From the NCBI GenBank assembly GCA_049840435.1, contig JASGKY010000038.1, forward strand, positions 1-64,000: a stretch of DNA of 64,000 nucleotides, in the 5' to 3' direction. Made by a program: the position numbers and the translations under genes. Numbering within the stretch: the first letter of the stretch is position 1; every line of letters starts with the position of its first letter. Below the pieces are notes generated by a model that saw nothing but the letters and a program-made list of their open reading frames with translations, did no database searches and was not told the DNA's origin. Positions 1-9,322 of this stretch are shown piece by piece. The stretch is from JADLHS01 sp049840435 (lineage in GTDB: Bacteria; Verrucomicrobiota; Verrucomicrobiia; Limisphaerales; JADLHS01).

Positions 1-35
1 AAGGTTAATAGGTCTGAACAGCACCTGAGGCGGAA

Positions 36-1420
36 ATGCACGCCGGTTTGCGCCCCGACGCGCTCCGCGTGGCGGACGGCGAAACCGAGATCAGCTTTGC
101 GCGCTGGAACGCAATCGCCGATGTCGCCGCCGCGCGCTCGGTGAGCTTGGCTCGAAAGCCTGGCGATCGCATCGCGGTACGCATGTCGGTGCGGCACGAA
201 TGGTTCTTTGTGCATGCGGCCGCGAGAATCGGGGCGCTTCTATTGTTGGTGCGCCTCGCGCCCAGCTTTCATCCTGCAGGACAGTAATCCGGCCGCGTTC
301 TTATTTGACCATCCTACTGCTGATCATCGATGCGGCGCATGGGGCACGTGGTGGAGTCCAGCGCCCATCTGCTGACAACGCGACATCTTTCTCCGCGTGG
401 CCACGCCGCGCCGCTCATCGCGCGCATGCCGGCGCAGCTCATTCTTTACACGTCAGGCACGGGCTGCTGGCTTCTGCTGCAGACGCGCCATGGACATTCG
501 CGAACTCATGGCGGGGGATCGTTCCCGCCGACGCGAACTCTCGTTCGCTTGCGTCACTACCATTCCATCACAGTCCGGCCCGAACACCTCGCTCTTCACC
601 GATGGCAGGCGGTGCTGAACTACGTGCGCTTCGACGCGGAGAAAGCGCTCCAGCTCATCACCTGCTATCGTATTACGCATATGATGGCAGTGCCGACGAT
701 GCTGCATCGCATCCGCGCGCCGCCGCCGGAGGTGGTGGTGCGTTACGACGTCAGCTTGCTCACCTATTCACCACGGCGGCGCCGCGCGCCGCACAGTTTG
801 AAGTCTGGGCGCTCGATTTCTTGGCTGTAATGCTAGCTGTTCGAAGGCTACGGCATGAGCGAGACGATGATGATCTCGTACCTCTATCCGAGCGAACAAC
901 GCACCAAGCCTGGCTCAGCTGCCGCGCGCCGCCTTATGTCGAGCTGAGCCAGCATGGTGCCTGATGCCCTACCCTGAACGCGACGGCGGAAGTCTGCGTG
1001 CGGACGCCGATGACAAGAGGGTCATCAACGTGCGCCGCTCGGAGACCGTGAGCTCACGCCGGATGGCCTCTGCAGACCGGCCATGTCGGCTACGACCATG
1101 ACGGCTATCTCTACATCACCGACCGCTTGAAAGGAGGACGCGGCGGCTCGAACATCATCCGGCTGAGAATCGAATCCGTGCCTGTGAGATTCCTGTCAGG
1201 CCGCGGGCCACTCGGCGTGCCGAGCTGATGAATACGGCGAGCAACCCACCTCTCCGTGGCTTGCCGCGGCCTCAACGCCGCCTGACCTCTATTTTCTGCA
1301 AAGGGCCGCCTCGCCACCTACAAGACGCCGTGCTAGGTGATCTTCATCGACGCTGCCGCGTACCCCAACCGGCAAGGTCACCAAAGACGTTGCGCGCACC
1401 GTATTGGCATGCTGAATAGG
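36..1420 (+). pseudogene. Degraded duplicate of the acyl-CoA synthetase gene
   Basis: Plus-strand copy of the intact minus-strand gene at 4,302-5,846. The first 25 codons match almost exactly from its internal Met (MHAGLRPDA), then the frame breaks repeatedly. Fragments of the adenylation motif (LILYTSGT), the GYGMSE region and the C-terminal PTGKVTK region can be followed in different frames. Indels occur roughly every few tens of bases, so it cannot encode a product. It is best treated as an artefact of the inverted duplication and not as a second gene. Confidence 0.85.
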
Positions 1421-2285
1421 TCAACTTCTCTTTGCACCCGCGACTTTCGGGACGTTGCCGGCATGGCCGAGATCGCCCGACACGCTCGATTTGCGCATCA
1501 TCGACCAATCGCGCGCCGATGGCCGCAGTGGTGAAATACATCGCGACCAACGGTGTCGCCGAGGCCAACGGCCACGTTGCTATTCTGTAGGTCTTGGTGA
1601 AAACCGTGCCACGCGCGTATGGCGCAACGCAACATGGGGAGCGCATCGTCTGCTTCATCGAGGGCTGTTGTCGGCGGGGGCGTCGATCGACGAGGTTGCG
1701 GTGTGCATGATGCTGTCTGGCGACGGAGATGACGTCGGTATCGCTGGAATGACTTGGTACGCGTTCGTTGAGAATACGCTTCAGGTCGTCTCACTCCTCC
1801 AGAGCGAATTCTGCTAGGTGCCGGGCGTCGACTGCATCCGAGTCCACATCGTGCTCGACAATCGTACCTACCGCTCAGACTACGGAATCTCGCCCTCCCG
1901 TCTTGCCGTCGGTCCCGGCGGCGACGATGCCATGGATCATCGCATTGCTGCAAGAAGACGGCCGTGAGAGCACACGTGGATCGCTTGGACATGCCGGCGA
2001 GCACCGTGCGCGAGCGCATGAACCGGCACCGCCAAACCAATGCTCTTCTGCATTGTTGTGTGTGATGCGCGAAGCCTTGATCTGGTCGCCTACGCCTTCC
2101 TCGGCGGAAGCAGCGCACATCAATGTAGGCCATCAAACGGGCCAAGTCTGCTCGATCAGCGGGCGCTACAACATGTCTTCGTGCTGTTCGCCGCGCGCCA
2201 ACCTCGTCAGACTCCGCCGGGCCTCATTGAGTCTCAACGTGTGCACCGGTGAGCTACCCGGATCGACCTGATCAGCATCGTTTGA
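1421..2285 (+). pseudogene. Degraded duplicate of the tandem AsnC regulator gene
   Basis: Plus-strand copy of the minus-strand gene at 3,332-4,318. The block encoding STRDFRDVAGMAE is recognisable near 1,437-1,470, and the C-terminal codons for DLISIV and the stop end at 2,285. Between them the frame is lost many times by insertions and deletions. It forms part of the left palindrome arm and is not expected to be functional. Confidence 0.85.
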
Positions 2286-2404
2286 CCTTAGGTCTCACAG
2301 ACGGTTGTTGCTCAAGCGAGTGACGACGTCAACGCCCAGCGTGATCGCCATGGGGTGCACGTGATAATCCCGCCAACATGGTTCATTGTAGGACGAGTGC
2401 GGCC

Positions 2405-2778
2405 GCGTCGGCTGTCTCGCGCCACAGCGACGCGCGCGCCCAGAACACGCGCGTAGAATACCGATGCCGCACAAAATCACGAACGTGGCAATCGCTCCAA
2501 GTAGAACGCGGGATCAAAAATGCGGTGTCAGTTAATATGATCCAACATACACCAACACGCGATCCAGAACACGAATCGTCGATGAACCTGGTGCTGCGGT
2601 TCTTCGCCAACAAAATGAATCGGAGTAGAATGCGGACAAGCGCGAACCCTGCCCACCACCACAGCAGGAAGGCGACGTGGTCGACAGTCGGAGCTCCGGA
2701 TCCTCCCCTGCATGACCGCGCCAAGAACCTGCACCACCAGGCAACGCCAACGCGCACGATCCCACAAGATAGCGCGCA
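2405..2778 (-). pseudogene. Degraded duplicate of the small membrane protein gene
   Basis: Mirror copy of the gene at 2,785-3,186, ending at the fold point. Read on the minus strand it starts at an ATG (2,778) followed by nearly the same codons as the intact copy, with a two-base insertion after the second codon, and then degenerates. It suggests that the true start of the intact gene is an ATG, while the right arm itself begins with GTG at the fold. Confidence 0.75.
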
Positions 2779-2800
2779 TGTGGCGTGCGCTATCTTGTGG
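2761..2800. other. Fold point of the palindrome
   Basis: The sequence CCACAAGATAGCGC is followed, after a few unpaired bases, by GCGCTATCTTGTGG, giving a near-perfect short hairpin whose arms continue into the two multi-kilobase arms. The unpaired loop is only about 5-8 bases (around 2,779-2,784). So short a spacer fits a fold-back sequencing or amplification product better than a genomic inverted repeat, which would be unstable in a living cell. Confidence 0.8.
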
Positions 2801-3186
2801 GGGCGCTCGGCTGCGCGTTGGCGTTCCTGGTGGTGCAGGTTCTTGGCGCGGTCATGCAGGGGAGGATGCCGGAGGCTTCCGTACTCGACCACGTCGCCTT
2901 CCTGCTGTGGTGGTGGGCAGGGTTCGCGCTTGTCCGCATTCTCTACCAATTCATTTTGTTGGCGAAGAACCGCAGCGCCGTATGGTTCATGGACGAAGCA
3001 TTCGTGTTCTGGATCGCGTGTTCGGGTCTCATCGGGCTATTGTTGATCATATTGACTGACACCGGCCCGTTTGATCCCGCGTTCTACTTGGAGCAATTGC
3101 CGCTGGTCACGTTCGTGATTTTGTGCGGCATCGGTATTCTACGCGCCGTGTTCTGGGGCGCGCGCGTCGCTGTGGCGCGACTTTAA
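2785..3186 (+). CDS. Small integral membrane protein, unknown function
   Basis: Encodes 133 residues with about four hydrophobic stretches: residues 2-22, 37-57 (containing WWWAGFALV), 71-88 and 101-124. Short charged loops separate them. I do not recognise the family. The GTG used here lies exactly at the palindrome fold. The mirrored copy reads ATG at the same place, so the native start is probably that ATG, or the N-terminus may be lost at the fold. It is convergent with the AsnC regulator gene, 145 bases away. No function is assigned. Confidence 0.6.
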   Translation: MRYLVGALGCALAFLVVQVLGAVMQGRMPEASVLDHVAFLLWWWAGFALVRILYQFILLAKNRSAVWFMDEAFVFWIACSGLIGLLLIILTDTGPFDPAFYLEQLPLVTFVILCGIGILRAVFWGARVAVARL

Positions 3187-3331
3187 GCCAACGCCACGGC
3201 ACGCTGAGCGTTACAAATGAACCGTGACGCGCCGGGCGTATCGCGTGCACCCCATGGCGATGGCGCGTCGGCTCGCTGGGCGTTGACGTCGTCACTCGCT
3301 TGAGGGCGACGACCGTCTGTGAGACCTAAGG

Positions 3332-4318
3332 TCAAACGATGCTGATCAGGTCGATCCGGTGTTTCACCGTGGCCGACACAAGGCGCACATTGACTTCGAT
3401 GAGGCCCGGGGCGGTTTCCAAACGCGTCTTCACGATGTTGACGAGGTTGGCCATGTGGCGCGCGGCGAACAGCACGAAGATGTTGTAGCGCCCGCTGATC
3501 GAGCAGACTTGGCCCATTTCGTCCAAGGGCGAGAGATGGCCTAGCGCGTTCTCGATGTGCGCTGCTTCCACCGAGAGGAAGGCGTAGGCGACCAGATCGA
3601 AACCAAGGCTTCGCGCATCGCAAATGACGCCGATGCGGATCGCATTCGTTTGCAGCAATCGGTTCATGCGCTCGCGCACGGTGCTCGCCGGCATGTCGAG
3701 CTTGCGGGCGATCTCACGTGTGCTCTCACGGCCGTCTTCTTGCAGCAATGCGATGATGCGGTCGTCCACATCGTCGCCGCCGGGACCGACGGCGCCGGAG
3801 GCGAGATTGCCGTAGTCTGAGCGGTAGGTACGAATATCGAGCGCGATATGGACCTCGATGCGGTCGACACCGGGCACTTGGCCGATTGCGTTCTGGAGGA
3901 GTGAGACGACCTGAAGGTTGTTCTCAACGAACGCGTACAGAATCAATTCCGGCGATCCGACATTGATGTTGACGCCAGACAGCGCGTCGATCCGCGCCAA
4001 ATCCTCCGCAACCTCGTCGATCGAGCGCCCGCGCACAGCCACTTCGATGAAGCAGACGATGCGCTCGTTCAATCGCCCCATGTTGCGTTGCGCCAATACG
4101 CGCATGACACGGTTTTCGCCAAGCGTGCGGATGCGCGACGTGACCGTGGCCTCGGCGACGCCGAGTTCCGTGGCGATGTATTTCGCCGGCTTGCGGCCAT
4201 CGGCGCGCAATTGGTCGATGATGCGCAAATCGAGCGTGTCGGGGCGATACTCGGCCATGCCGGCAACGTCCCGAAAGTCGCGGGTCGATGCAAGGGGGAG
4301 GTTAAACTTGTCGCTCAC
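3332..4318 (-). CDS. Tandem (double) Lrp/AsnC-family transcriptional regulator
   Basis: The 328-residue protein contains two complete AsnC-type units in one chain. The first has a helix-turn-helix at about residues 28-75 (LDLRIIDQLRADGR, then VAEATVTSRIRTLGE) and an effector-binding domain to about 175. The second has a helix-turn-helix at about 183-230 (DDRIIALLQEDGR, then MPASTVRERMNRLL) and another ligand-binding domain to the C-terminus. Typical Lrp/AsnC proteins are 150-165 residues with one unit. The start overlaps the end of the acyl-CoA synthetase gene by 17 bases, so it is probably the last gene of the operon 7,406-3,332. An internal Met at residue 21 is an alternative start. It is likely to control this operon in response to an acyl-CoA or amino-acid-like ligand (inference). 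Confidence 0.88.
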   Translation of the reverse strand: MSDKFNLPLASTRDFRDVAGMAEYRPDTLDLRIIDQLRADGRKPAKYIATELGVAEATVTSRIRTLGENRVMRVLAQRNMGRLNERIVCFIEVAVRGRSIDEVAEDLARIDALSGVNINVGSPELILYAFVENNLQVVSLLQNAIGQVPGVDRIEVHIALDIRTYRSDYGNLASGAVGPGGDDVDDRIIALLQEDGRESTREIARKLDMPASTVRERMNRLLQTNAIRIGVICDARSLGFDLVAYAFLSVEAAHIENALGHLSPLDEMGQVCSISGRYNIFVLFAARHMANLVNIVKTRLETAPGLIEVNVRLVSATVKHRIDLISIV

Positions 4319-5846
4319 GGCCCTGCCAATACGGTGCGCGCAACGTGTTTTTGGTGACCTTGCCCGTTGGGTTGCGCGGCAGCTCGTCGATGAAGATCAC
4401 CTCACGCGGCGTCTTGTAGGTGGCGAGGCGGCCCTTGCAGAAATCGAGAATCGCAGCGGCGTTGGCGCCGGGGCGAACCTCACAGAAGGCCAGTGGTTGC
4501 TCGCCATATTCATCGCTCGGCACGCCGATGACCGCGGCGTCGATGACGGACGGATGCTCAACCAGCACGGATTCGATCTCAGCCGGATAGATGTTCGAGC
4601 CGCCGGCGATGATCATGTCCTTCAAGCGGTCGGTGATGTAGAGATAGCCGTCATCATCGAGATAGCCGACATCGCCGGTGCGGAAGAGGCCATCCGGCGT
4701 AAGCTCACCGTCTCCGAGCGGCGCACGATTGAGATAGCCCTCTATTGTCATCGGCGTCCGCACGCAGACTTCGCCGATCGCATTCGCGGGTAGGGCGTCG
4801 GCGCCGCCATTGTCGCGAATGCTCAGCTCGACATAAGGCAGCACGCGGCCGCTTGAGCCAGGCTTGGTGCGTTGTTCGCTCGGATAGAGGTACGAGATCA
4901 TCATCGTCTCGCTCATGCCGTAGCCTTCGAACAGCTGGCATTGCGGGCCGAAGAAATCGAGCGCCCAGAGCTTCAAACTGTGCGGCACGGCGGCGGCGCC
5001 CGTGGTGAGATAGGTGAGCGAGCTGACATCATAACGCGCCACCACCTCCGGCGGCAGCGCGCGGATGCGATGCAGCATCGTCGGCACTGCCATCATATGC
5101 GTAATACGATAGCGGGTGATGAGCTGGAGCGCTTTCTCCGCATCGAAGCGCGGCAGCATGATTGCAGCACCGCCTGCCATCAACGTGAAGAGCGAGGTGT
5201 TCGGGCCGGAGCTGTGATGGAATGGTAGTGACGCAAGCGAACGAGAGTTCGCGTCGGCGGGAACGATCCCCGCCATGAGTTGGCGATATTCCATGGCGTT
5301 GGCGCGTGCGGCGATCGTTTGCGGCGGAAGCCACACGCCCTTGGGGCGGCCGGTCGTGCCTGACGTGTAAAGAATGAGCTGCGCCGGCATGCGCGCAATA
5401 AGCGGCGCGGCGTCGCCCACAAGCAGCGCGGAGAAAGATGTCGCGTTGTCAGCAGGATTTACGCTGATGACTGGCCCAGCGTGCCCCATGCGCCAGGCAT
5501 CGATGATCGGCCCCGGTGCGGGATCGTCGAGAATGAACGCGGCCGGATTACTGTCCTGCAGGATGAAAGCCGTCTCCGGCGGCGAGAGGCGATGATTTAC
5601 GCCGACAATAGAAGCGCCGATCTTGCTCGCGGCCGCATGCACAAAGAACCATTCGTGCCGCACCGACATGCGTACCGCGATGCGATCGCCGGCTTTGAGG
5701 CCAAGCTCGCCCAAGCGCGCGGCGACGACATCGGCGATTGCGTTCCAGCGCGCAAAGCTGATCTCGGTTTCGCCATCCACCAGCGCGAGCGCGTCGGGGC
5801 GCAAACCGGCGTGCATTTCCGGGCTGCCCGGATAAGGCGCGTTCAT
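4302..5846 (-). CDS. Acyl-CoA synthetase (AMP-forming, FadD-like)
   Basis: A 514-residue member of the adenylate-forming superfamily. It activates a carboxylic acid with ATP to an acyl-adenylate and then to the CoA thioester. Visible motifs in order: P-loop-like LILYTSGTTGRPKGV (about residue 163), GYGMSET in the middle, the hinge region YITDRLKDMIIAGGSNIYP, and the catalytic-lysine motif PRNPTGKVTKN close to the C-terminus. Length is normal for a medium-chain or cyclic-acid ligase. A good ribosome site (GGGGATGA) precedes the ATG at 5,846, 13 bases after the thiolase-like gene. Context with a thiolase-like protein, a DUF35 protein and a TonB receptor suggests catabolism of a lipid or steroid side chain. 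The substrate cannot be told from sequence. Confidence 0.93.
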   Translation of the reverse strand: MNAPYPGSPEMHAGLRPDALALVDGETEISFARWNAIADVVAARLGELGLKAGDRIAVRMSVRHEWFFVHAAASKIGASIVGVNHRLSPPETAFILQDSNPAAFILDDPAPGPIIDAWRMGHAGPVISVNPADNATSFSALLVGDAAPLIARMPAQLILYTSGTTGRPKGVWLPPQTIAARANAMEYRQLMAGIVPADANSRSLASLPFHHSSGPNTSLFTLMAGGAAIMLPRFDAEKALQLITRYRITHMMAVPTMLHRIRALPPEVVARYDVSSLTYLTTGAAAVPHSLKLWALDFFGPQCQLFEGYGMSETMMISYLYPSEQRTKPGSSGRVLPYVELSIRDNGGADALPANAIGEVCVRTPMTIEGYLNRAPLGDGELTPDGLFRTGDVGYLDDDGYLYITDRLKDMIIAGGSNIYPAEIESVLVEHPSVIDAAVIGVPSDEYGEQPLAFCEVRPGANAAAILDFCKGRLATYKTPREVIFIDELPRNPTGKVTKNTLRAPYWQGRERQV

Positions 5847-5859
5847 GATCTCATCCCCC

Positions 5860-7011
5860 TCAAGCGTCGCGTTGCAGAACGTGCGTCACGCATACGGCGC
5901 CGAGGCCGACCATATGCGCAAGGCCGGTCCGCGCGCGAGCATGTTGTCTACCTTCCGCTTCGCCGCGCAGCTGGCGTGTGATTTCGACGATCTGACCAAG
6001 GCCCGTCGGCCCGAGCGGGTGACCCATTGCGATGAGTCCGCCCGACGGCGATACGGCAACTTCGCCGCCGATGTCGAAATGCCCGGCCTTCAGCCGCCGC
6101 GGTGCATCGCCCGGATCGCAAAGTCCCATGCGTTCGACATAAAGCAATTCCTCGACCGAAAACGCATCGTGCAATTCGACGATGTCGAGTGCGCCCGGCG
6201 AGACGCCGGCCTCCGCTAACGTCTGTCGCGTTGTTTCTTCGGTGAGCGCTGCGTCGAAGCCGGAATTGTCTTCGTAGAGGCGCTCCGAGCGCAATGTGGA
6301 AGAAAGCACGCGCACGGCGCGGCGCGGATCGAGGCCGAGACGGCGAATACCGTCTTCGGACGCGAGGATCGTGGCCGCCGCGCCTTCGCCGATCGGGCAT
6401 GATTGCATCGGCGTGAGGAAGCCCGCGAGCGCCGGCGCGCCGAGGATTTCTTCCAGGCTCTTGTGTTCGCGTCGTTGGGCGTAAGGATTCTTTGCCCCGT
6501 TCGCGAGGTTCTTCACCGCGACGCGCGCGAAATCCTCTGGCGCGGCGCCGTACGCGTCCGCGTATTTCTGGGCGAGCAATGCGAAGTGCGTGTAGGCCGC
6601 CACGCGCTCGCGCTCGAGAGTATCGAGACCGTTCTGCCGCGCGCCGAGCTCTTTCATCGCCGGCTTGTCGACGCCGATCGCGAGGTTGAGATCGCTTTGT
6701 CCAGACGCTACCTCCAGCGCCGCCAAGCGAAACGCCGTGGAGCCCGAGGCGGAGGCGTTTTCAACATGGGTGATCGCCAGGCCAGTCGCGCCGAGATGGC
6801 GCAGCATGGGTCGGCCAGGCGCCATGCCGAGCAAAGCAGTTGCGACAAACGCTGACTCAATTTCGGGCCATTCCACGCCGGCGTCGGCAATTGCTTCGCG
6901 AATGGCGGCGACGCCGAGGGCGACATAGGGTTTCGGCGAATACTTTTGATACGGGTGCAGCCCGATGCCGACGACGAAGACCGGGCGGAAGTCTGAGAGG
7001 CGGTTTGCCAT
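5860..7011 (-). CDS. Thiolase-like protein (SCP2/lipid-transfer type) lacking the usual nucleophilic Cys
   Basis: A 383-residue thiolase-fold protein. Around residues 83-90 it reads VENASASG, where most SCP2-type thiolases have VENACASG, so the loading cysteine is Ser87 here. The C-terminal half keeps HDAFSVEELLYVERMG and GHPLGPTGLGQ, which carry other catalytic-loop residues. Relatives without the Cys include thiolase-fold aldolases such as Ltp2, which pair with a DUF35 protein and cleave steroid side-chain CoA esters by retro-aldol chemistry. The adjacent gene (7,011-7,406) encodes just such a DUF35 partner and overlaps by one base. I infer a thiolase-like/DUF35 heteromeric enzyme. A single-base error (TGC read as TCC) could also produce the Ser. 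Confidence 0.88.
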   Translation of the reverse strand: MANRLSDFRPVFVVGIGLHPYQKYSPKPYVALGVAAIREAIADAGVEWPEIESAFVATALLGMAPGRPMLRHLGATGLAITHVENASASGSTAFRLAALEVASGQSDLNLAIGVDKPAMKELGARQNGLDTLERERVAAYTHFALLAQKYADAYGAAPEDFARVAVKNLANGAKNPYAQRREHKSLEEILGAPALAGFLTPMQSCPIGEGAAATILASEDGIRRLGLDPRRAVRVLSSTLRSERLYEDNSGFDAALTEETTRQTLAEAGVSPGALDIVELHDAFSVEELLYVERMGLCDPGDAPRRLKAGHFDIGGEVAVSPSGGLIAMGHPLGPTGLGQIVEITRQLRGEAEGRQHARARTGLAHMVGLGAVCVTHVLQRDA

Positions 7012-7406
7012 TATGTACGCTCCGCTTCAAAGCGCAGTTCGCGCACATCGGGTTCGCTCGCAGGATTGTGTTCGAGCACGCCGACCATGATCTGCCCGAT
7101 GCGTTGTGCTTGGGCGTTGCTTGCAAGCGTGCAGCGAATGAGCGGGCCGTCATCGAGGCGGATCTCACCGATCGCGAAGGGTGCTGCGATATCCTTGCCG
7201 GCATGGCGGTGCACCTGTGCGAAGGACACTAGCGTGCCGCGTGCGCGCAATTGCGTGGGCGCCAGATCGGCCGCGCCGCATTTTTCGCAACCGAAATTCT
7301 GAAACGGAAAGCCGACATAGCCGCAGGCCGCACAGCGACATCCCGCCAACAGCGGTGCGCCATCGCTGGCTTGATAGAGGCTTGGGTGCTCCAGACGACC
7401 GCTCAC
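7011..7406 (-). CDS. DUF35 zinc-ribbon/OB-fold acyl-CoA-associated protein
   Basis: About 131 residues. The N-terminal rubredoxin-like zinc ribbon is CRCAACGYVGFP followed by FGCEKCGAADL (CxxC pairs), then comes an OB-fold with GTLVSFAQVHR and PFAIGEIRLDDGPLI, the typical arrangement of DUF35 proteins that accompany thiolase-like enzymes. I chose the GTG at 7,406 because a strong ribosome site (GGAGGGAG) lies seven bases upstream. A longer upstream frame to 7,595 has no family similarity. Its stop codon overlaps the ATG of the thiolase-like gene, supporting translational coupling and complex formation. Confidence 0.88.
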   Translation of the reverse strand: MSGRLEHPSLYQASDGAPLLAGCRCAACGYVGFPFQNFGCEKCGAADLAPTQLRARGTLVSFAQVHRHAGKDIAAPFAIGEIRLDDGPLIRCTLASNAQAQRIGQIMVGVLEHNPASEPDVRELRFEAERT

Positions 7407-7615
7407 GATTTCTCCCTCCGATTGTATTTTTGCGCATGCGAACGGCGAGATGTCCGCGCATGACGATAATTGTTGGCATTCAAATATCATTATGCGTGGA
7501 CAAAGCAAAGAAGATTTGCCTATAGTCCAATCGTGCCGGGGAAAACATGAGGCTATGGGCGGAAAAACGCCCAGCCCGCCGGCCGCGAGCGCCAAAGGCG
7601 CCAGGGGAGGAAGAG
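7407..7615. promoter_or_regulatory. Divergent intergenic region between the operon and the TonB receptor gene
   Basis: This 209-base region must hold the promoters for the minus-strand DUF35-to-AsnC operon and the plus-strand receptor gene. The receptor start at 7,616 has an AGGGGAGGAAGAG ribosome site. The middle is A+T-rich (7,470-7,530) relative to the GC-rich surroundings, as expected of promoters. I could not define a -35/-10 pair with confidence. It is a plausible place for the AsnC regulator to bind. Confidence 0.4.
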
Positions 7616-9316
7616 ATGGCTAGGAATTCGGGGGTGCGTCCGCTCCAAGCGGCGGCTGGCGCTTTGATCGCTGCGATCAGCGCGCAAGGTGTGGCGTTCG
7701 CGCAAGACGCAGGCGATGACGAAATCGTCGTGACCGCGTTGAAGCGCGAGACCGCGCTCATCGAAACACCGGCGTCCATCACCGCGCTGAGCGGCGATGA
7801 TCTGGCCGCACGCGAACTGACCAGCATTGAATCGCTCGCCGCCGCCGCGCCGAACCTTGTCGTCGGCCAAGCTTCGGGCGTGAGCTGGGTGTCGATGCGC
7901 GGCATCGGCATGGGCAGCACCAGCGGCGGCCTCGAAGGCTCGGTCGCCTTGCACTTGGACGGCGCCTACATCTCGCAACCCGCCTCACTCGACTTCCTCA
8001 TGTTCGATGTGGCGTCGGTGGAAGTTCTGCGTGGTCCGCAGGGCACGCTCTACGGCCGCAACGCAACTGGCGGCACAATCAATTTCACCCCGAACCGCCC
8101 CACGCGCGAGGTCGAAGGCGGCGCGTCCTTCTTGTACGGCGCTTATGGCCGCGCGCGTGTGGAGGGTGTGCTCTCCGGCCCCGTGAACGATCGTCTGTCG
8201 CTGCGCTTTGCGGGTTTGCTCGAGGATCAGGACGAAGGCTACGGCGAGAATCTCTTTCTCGGCGCAGACGTCGGTACGCGCGGCGCCTATGGCGCGCGCT
8301 TGGGCGCACGGCTGGACGTGACCGATAATTTCCGCATTGACGCCACATCGTTCAATTTCCGCGATGAAACCAATGGCATCCAACTCACGCCGTTGAACCC
8401 ACTGAACGCCACCGCGCTCGCCAACAATCCGATTTTCTCAACTGCCGCGCCGCGTCCGAGCGATCCGCGCGACAGCAATTCCGACGCACAAGCCGATGGC
8501 GAACGCTCGCTACGCGGCGGCAACGTCACGATGGATTGGGACATCAACCCAGACGTCGAACTGCGCAGCACTACGTCTTACACGCGCGTCGATTATTCGA
8601 ACTTCAACGCCGAAGGCGACAGCACCGAGATTGAAATGGTGCGCTCTGACCGCACTGAGAACACCGCGTCGTGGCAACAGGAATTCGATCTCACGTTCAG
8701 CCTGTTCGATGATCGCCTAGAGGGGCTAGTCGGCGTTTTCTACGACGAAGAGACGCTCTATTTGCGCGGCCATACGCGTTGGCTTGCCTCCAATCCGCAG
8801 GGCTATGTCAACGTCGCCGGCCGTATCGTGCCCGCTGGCACCGATACGATCGGCTTCGTGGATATGGACACGACCTCCGCCGCGCTGTTCACCGATCTCA
8901 CTTATCATGTGAGCGATCGCTTCAGCATCTATGGCGGCGTACGTCAAAGCCGCGACGAGCGTGAAATGCTGCAAACGACTGGCCTGGCGGGTTTGCCTGG
9001 CAATGTTGGTCTGGCCGCATGTAACGCGCGCACGTTTGCAGAATCTTGGGATTCAACCACCGGCAAACTCGGCGTCGCGTACGAATCCGGAATCGGCAAT
9101 CTCTATCTGCAATGGGCGGATGGCTTCAAAGCCGGCGGCTTCAACCCCTACAATTGCGGCGACACCTACGAACCAGAAGAGGTCACGTCGATTGAGGCAG
9201 GGTACAAGGTGCTCGCGTTCGGCGATCGTCTGCGCCTGCAGACATCGGTCTTCCACTACGACTACACCAACCTTCAGGTGTCGCAGATCGTCAATCTGCA
9301 AACCAAGATCGAGAAT
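7616..9316 (+). CDS. TonB-dependent outer-membrane receptor, truncated at a contig join
   Basis: The start at 7,616 gives a signal peptide (hydrophobic AAGALIAAISAQGVAFAQ, cleavage after about residue 29), followed by a TonB-box-like DEIVVTALKRE, the plug domain (PASITALSGDDL; GPQGTLYGRNATGG) and alternating beta-strand barrel sequence to NLQTKIEN. Such receptors import scarce or bulky ligands using TonB energy, and in this context the ligand may be the substrate of the divergent acyl-CoA operon. Only about 567 residues are present. The last barrel strands and the C-terminal aromatic residue expected near 700-800 are missing, because the sequence switches at about 9,316 to the antisense of an unrelated HDOD gene. 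Confidence 0.92.
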
Positions 9317-9322
9317 CAACAA
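9310..9322. other. Chimeric join between two unrelated sequences
   Basis: Left of this point the plus strand encodes TonB-receptor barrel sequence. Right of it the minus strand encodes an HDOD domain. Neither gene continues across. The HDOD protein is in family up to about GIQQVQDLL and then turns into antisense of the receptor, while the receptor is in family up to about NLQTKIEN. I see no insertion sequence, integrase, tRNA or direct repeat. A misassembly joining two genomes explains it most simply. Confidence 0.8.

Larger units (their letters stand above)
1..2778. repeat. Left arm of a 5.8 kb inverted duplication (degraded copy)
   Basis: Read as its reverse complement, this segment follows 2,785-5,845 in order: membrane-protein gene, AsnC regulator, acyl-CoA synthetase. 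Long exact blocks, such as the stretch around 160-225 matching 5,630-5,690, alternate with small indels, substitutions and losses of 20-30 bases (for example near 250). The arm is about 0.28 kb shorter than its partner. No reading frame survives, and changes fall without regard to codon position. That is what raw single-molecule read error looks like, not evolutionary decay. The first 30 bases align poorly. I infer a fold-back read that was never polished; a real inverted duplication is less likely. Confidence 0.9.
2785..5845. repeat. Right arm of the inverted duplication (intact copy)
   Basis: This arm carries full-length open genes on both strands, in contrast to the left arm. Its outer boundary corresponds to the start of the acyl-CoA synthetase gene. 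Beyond 5,845 the sequence continues as single copy into the thiolase gene. It is probably the correct genomic sequence, with the left arm a mirrored low-quality copy. Confidence 0.85.

Noticed and set aside
1..2778. Second copy of the acyl-CoA synthetase operon as a true gene duplication
   Set aside because: Lesions ignore codon structure, only one arm is affected and the loop is a few bases long. A fold-back artefact explains all of this better.
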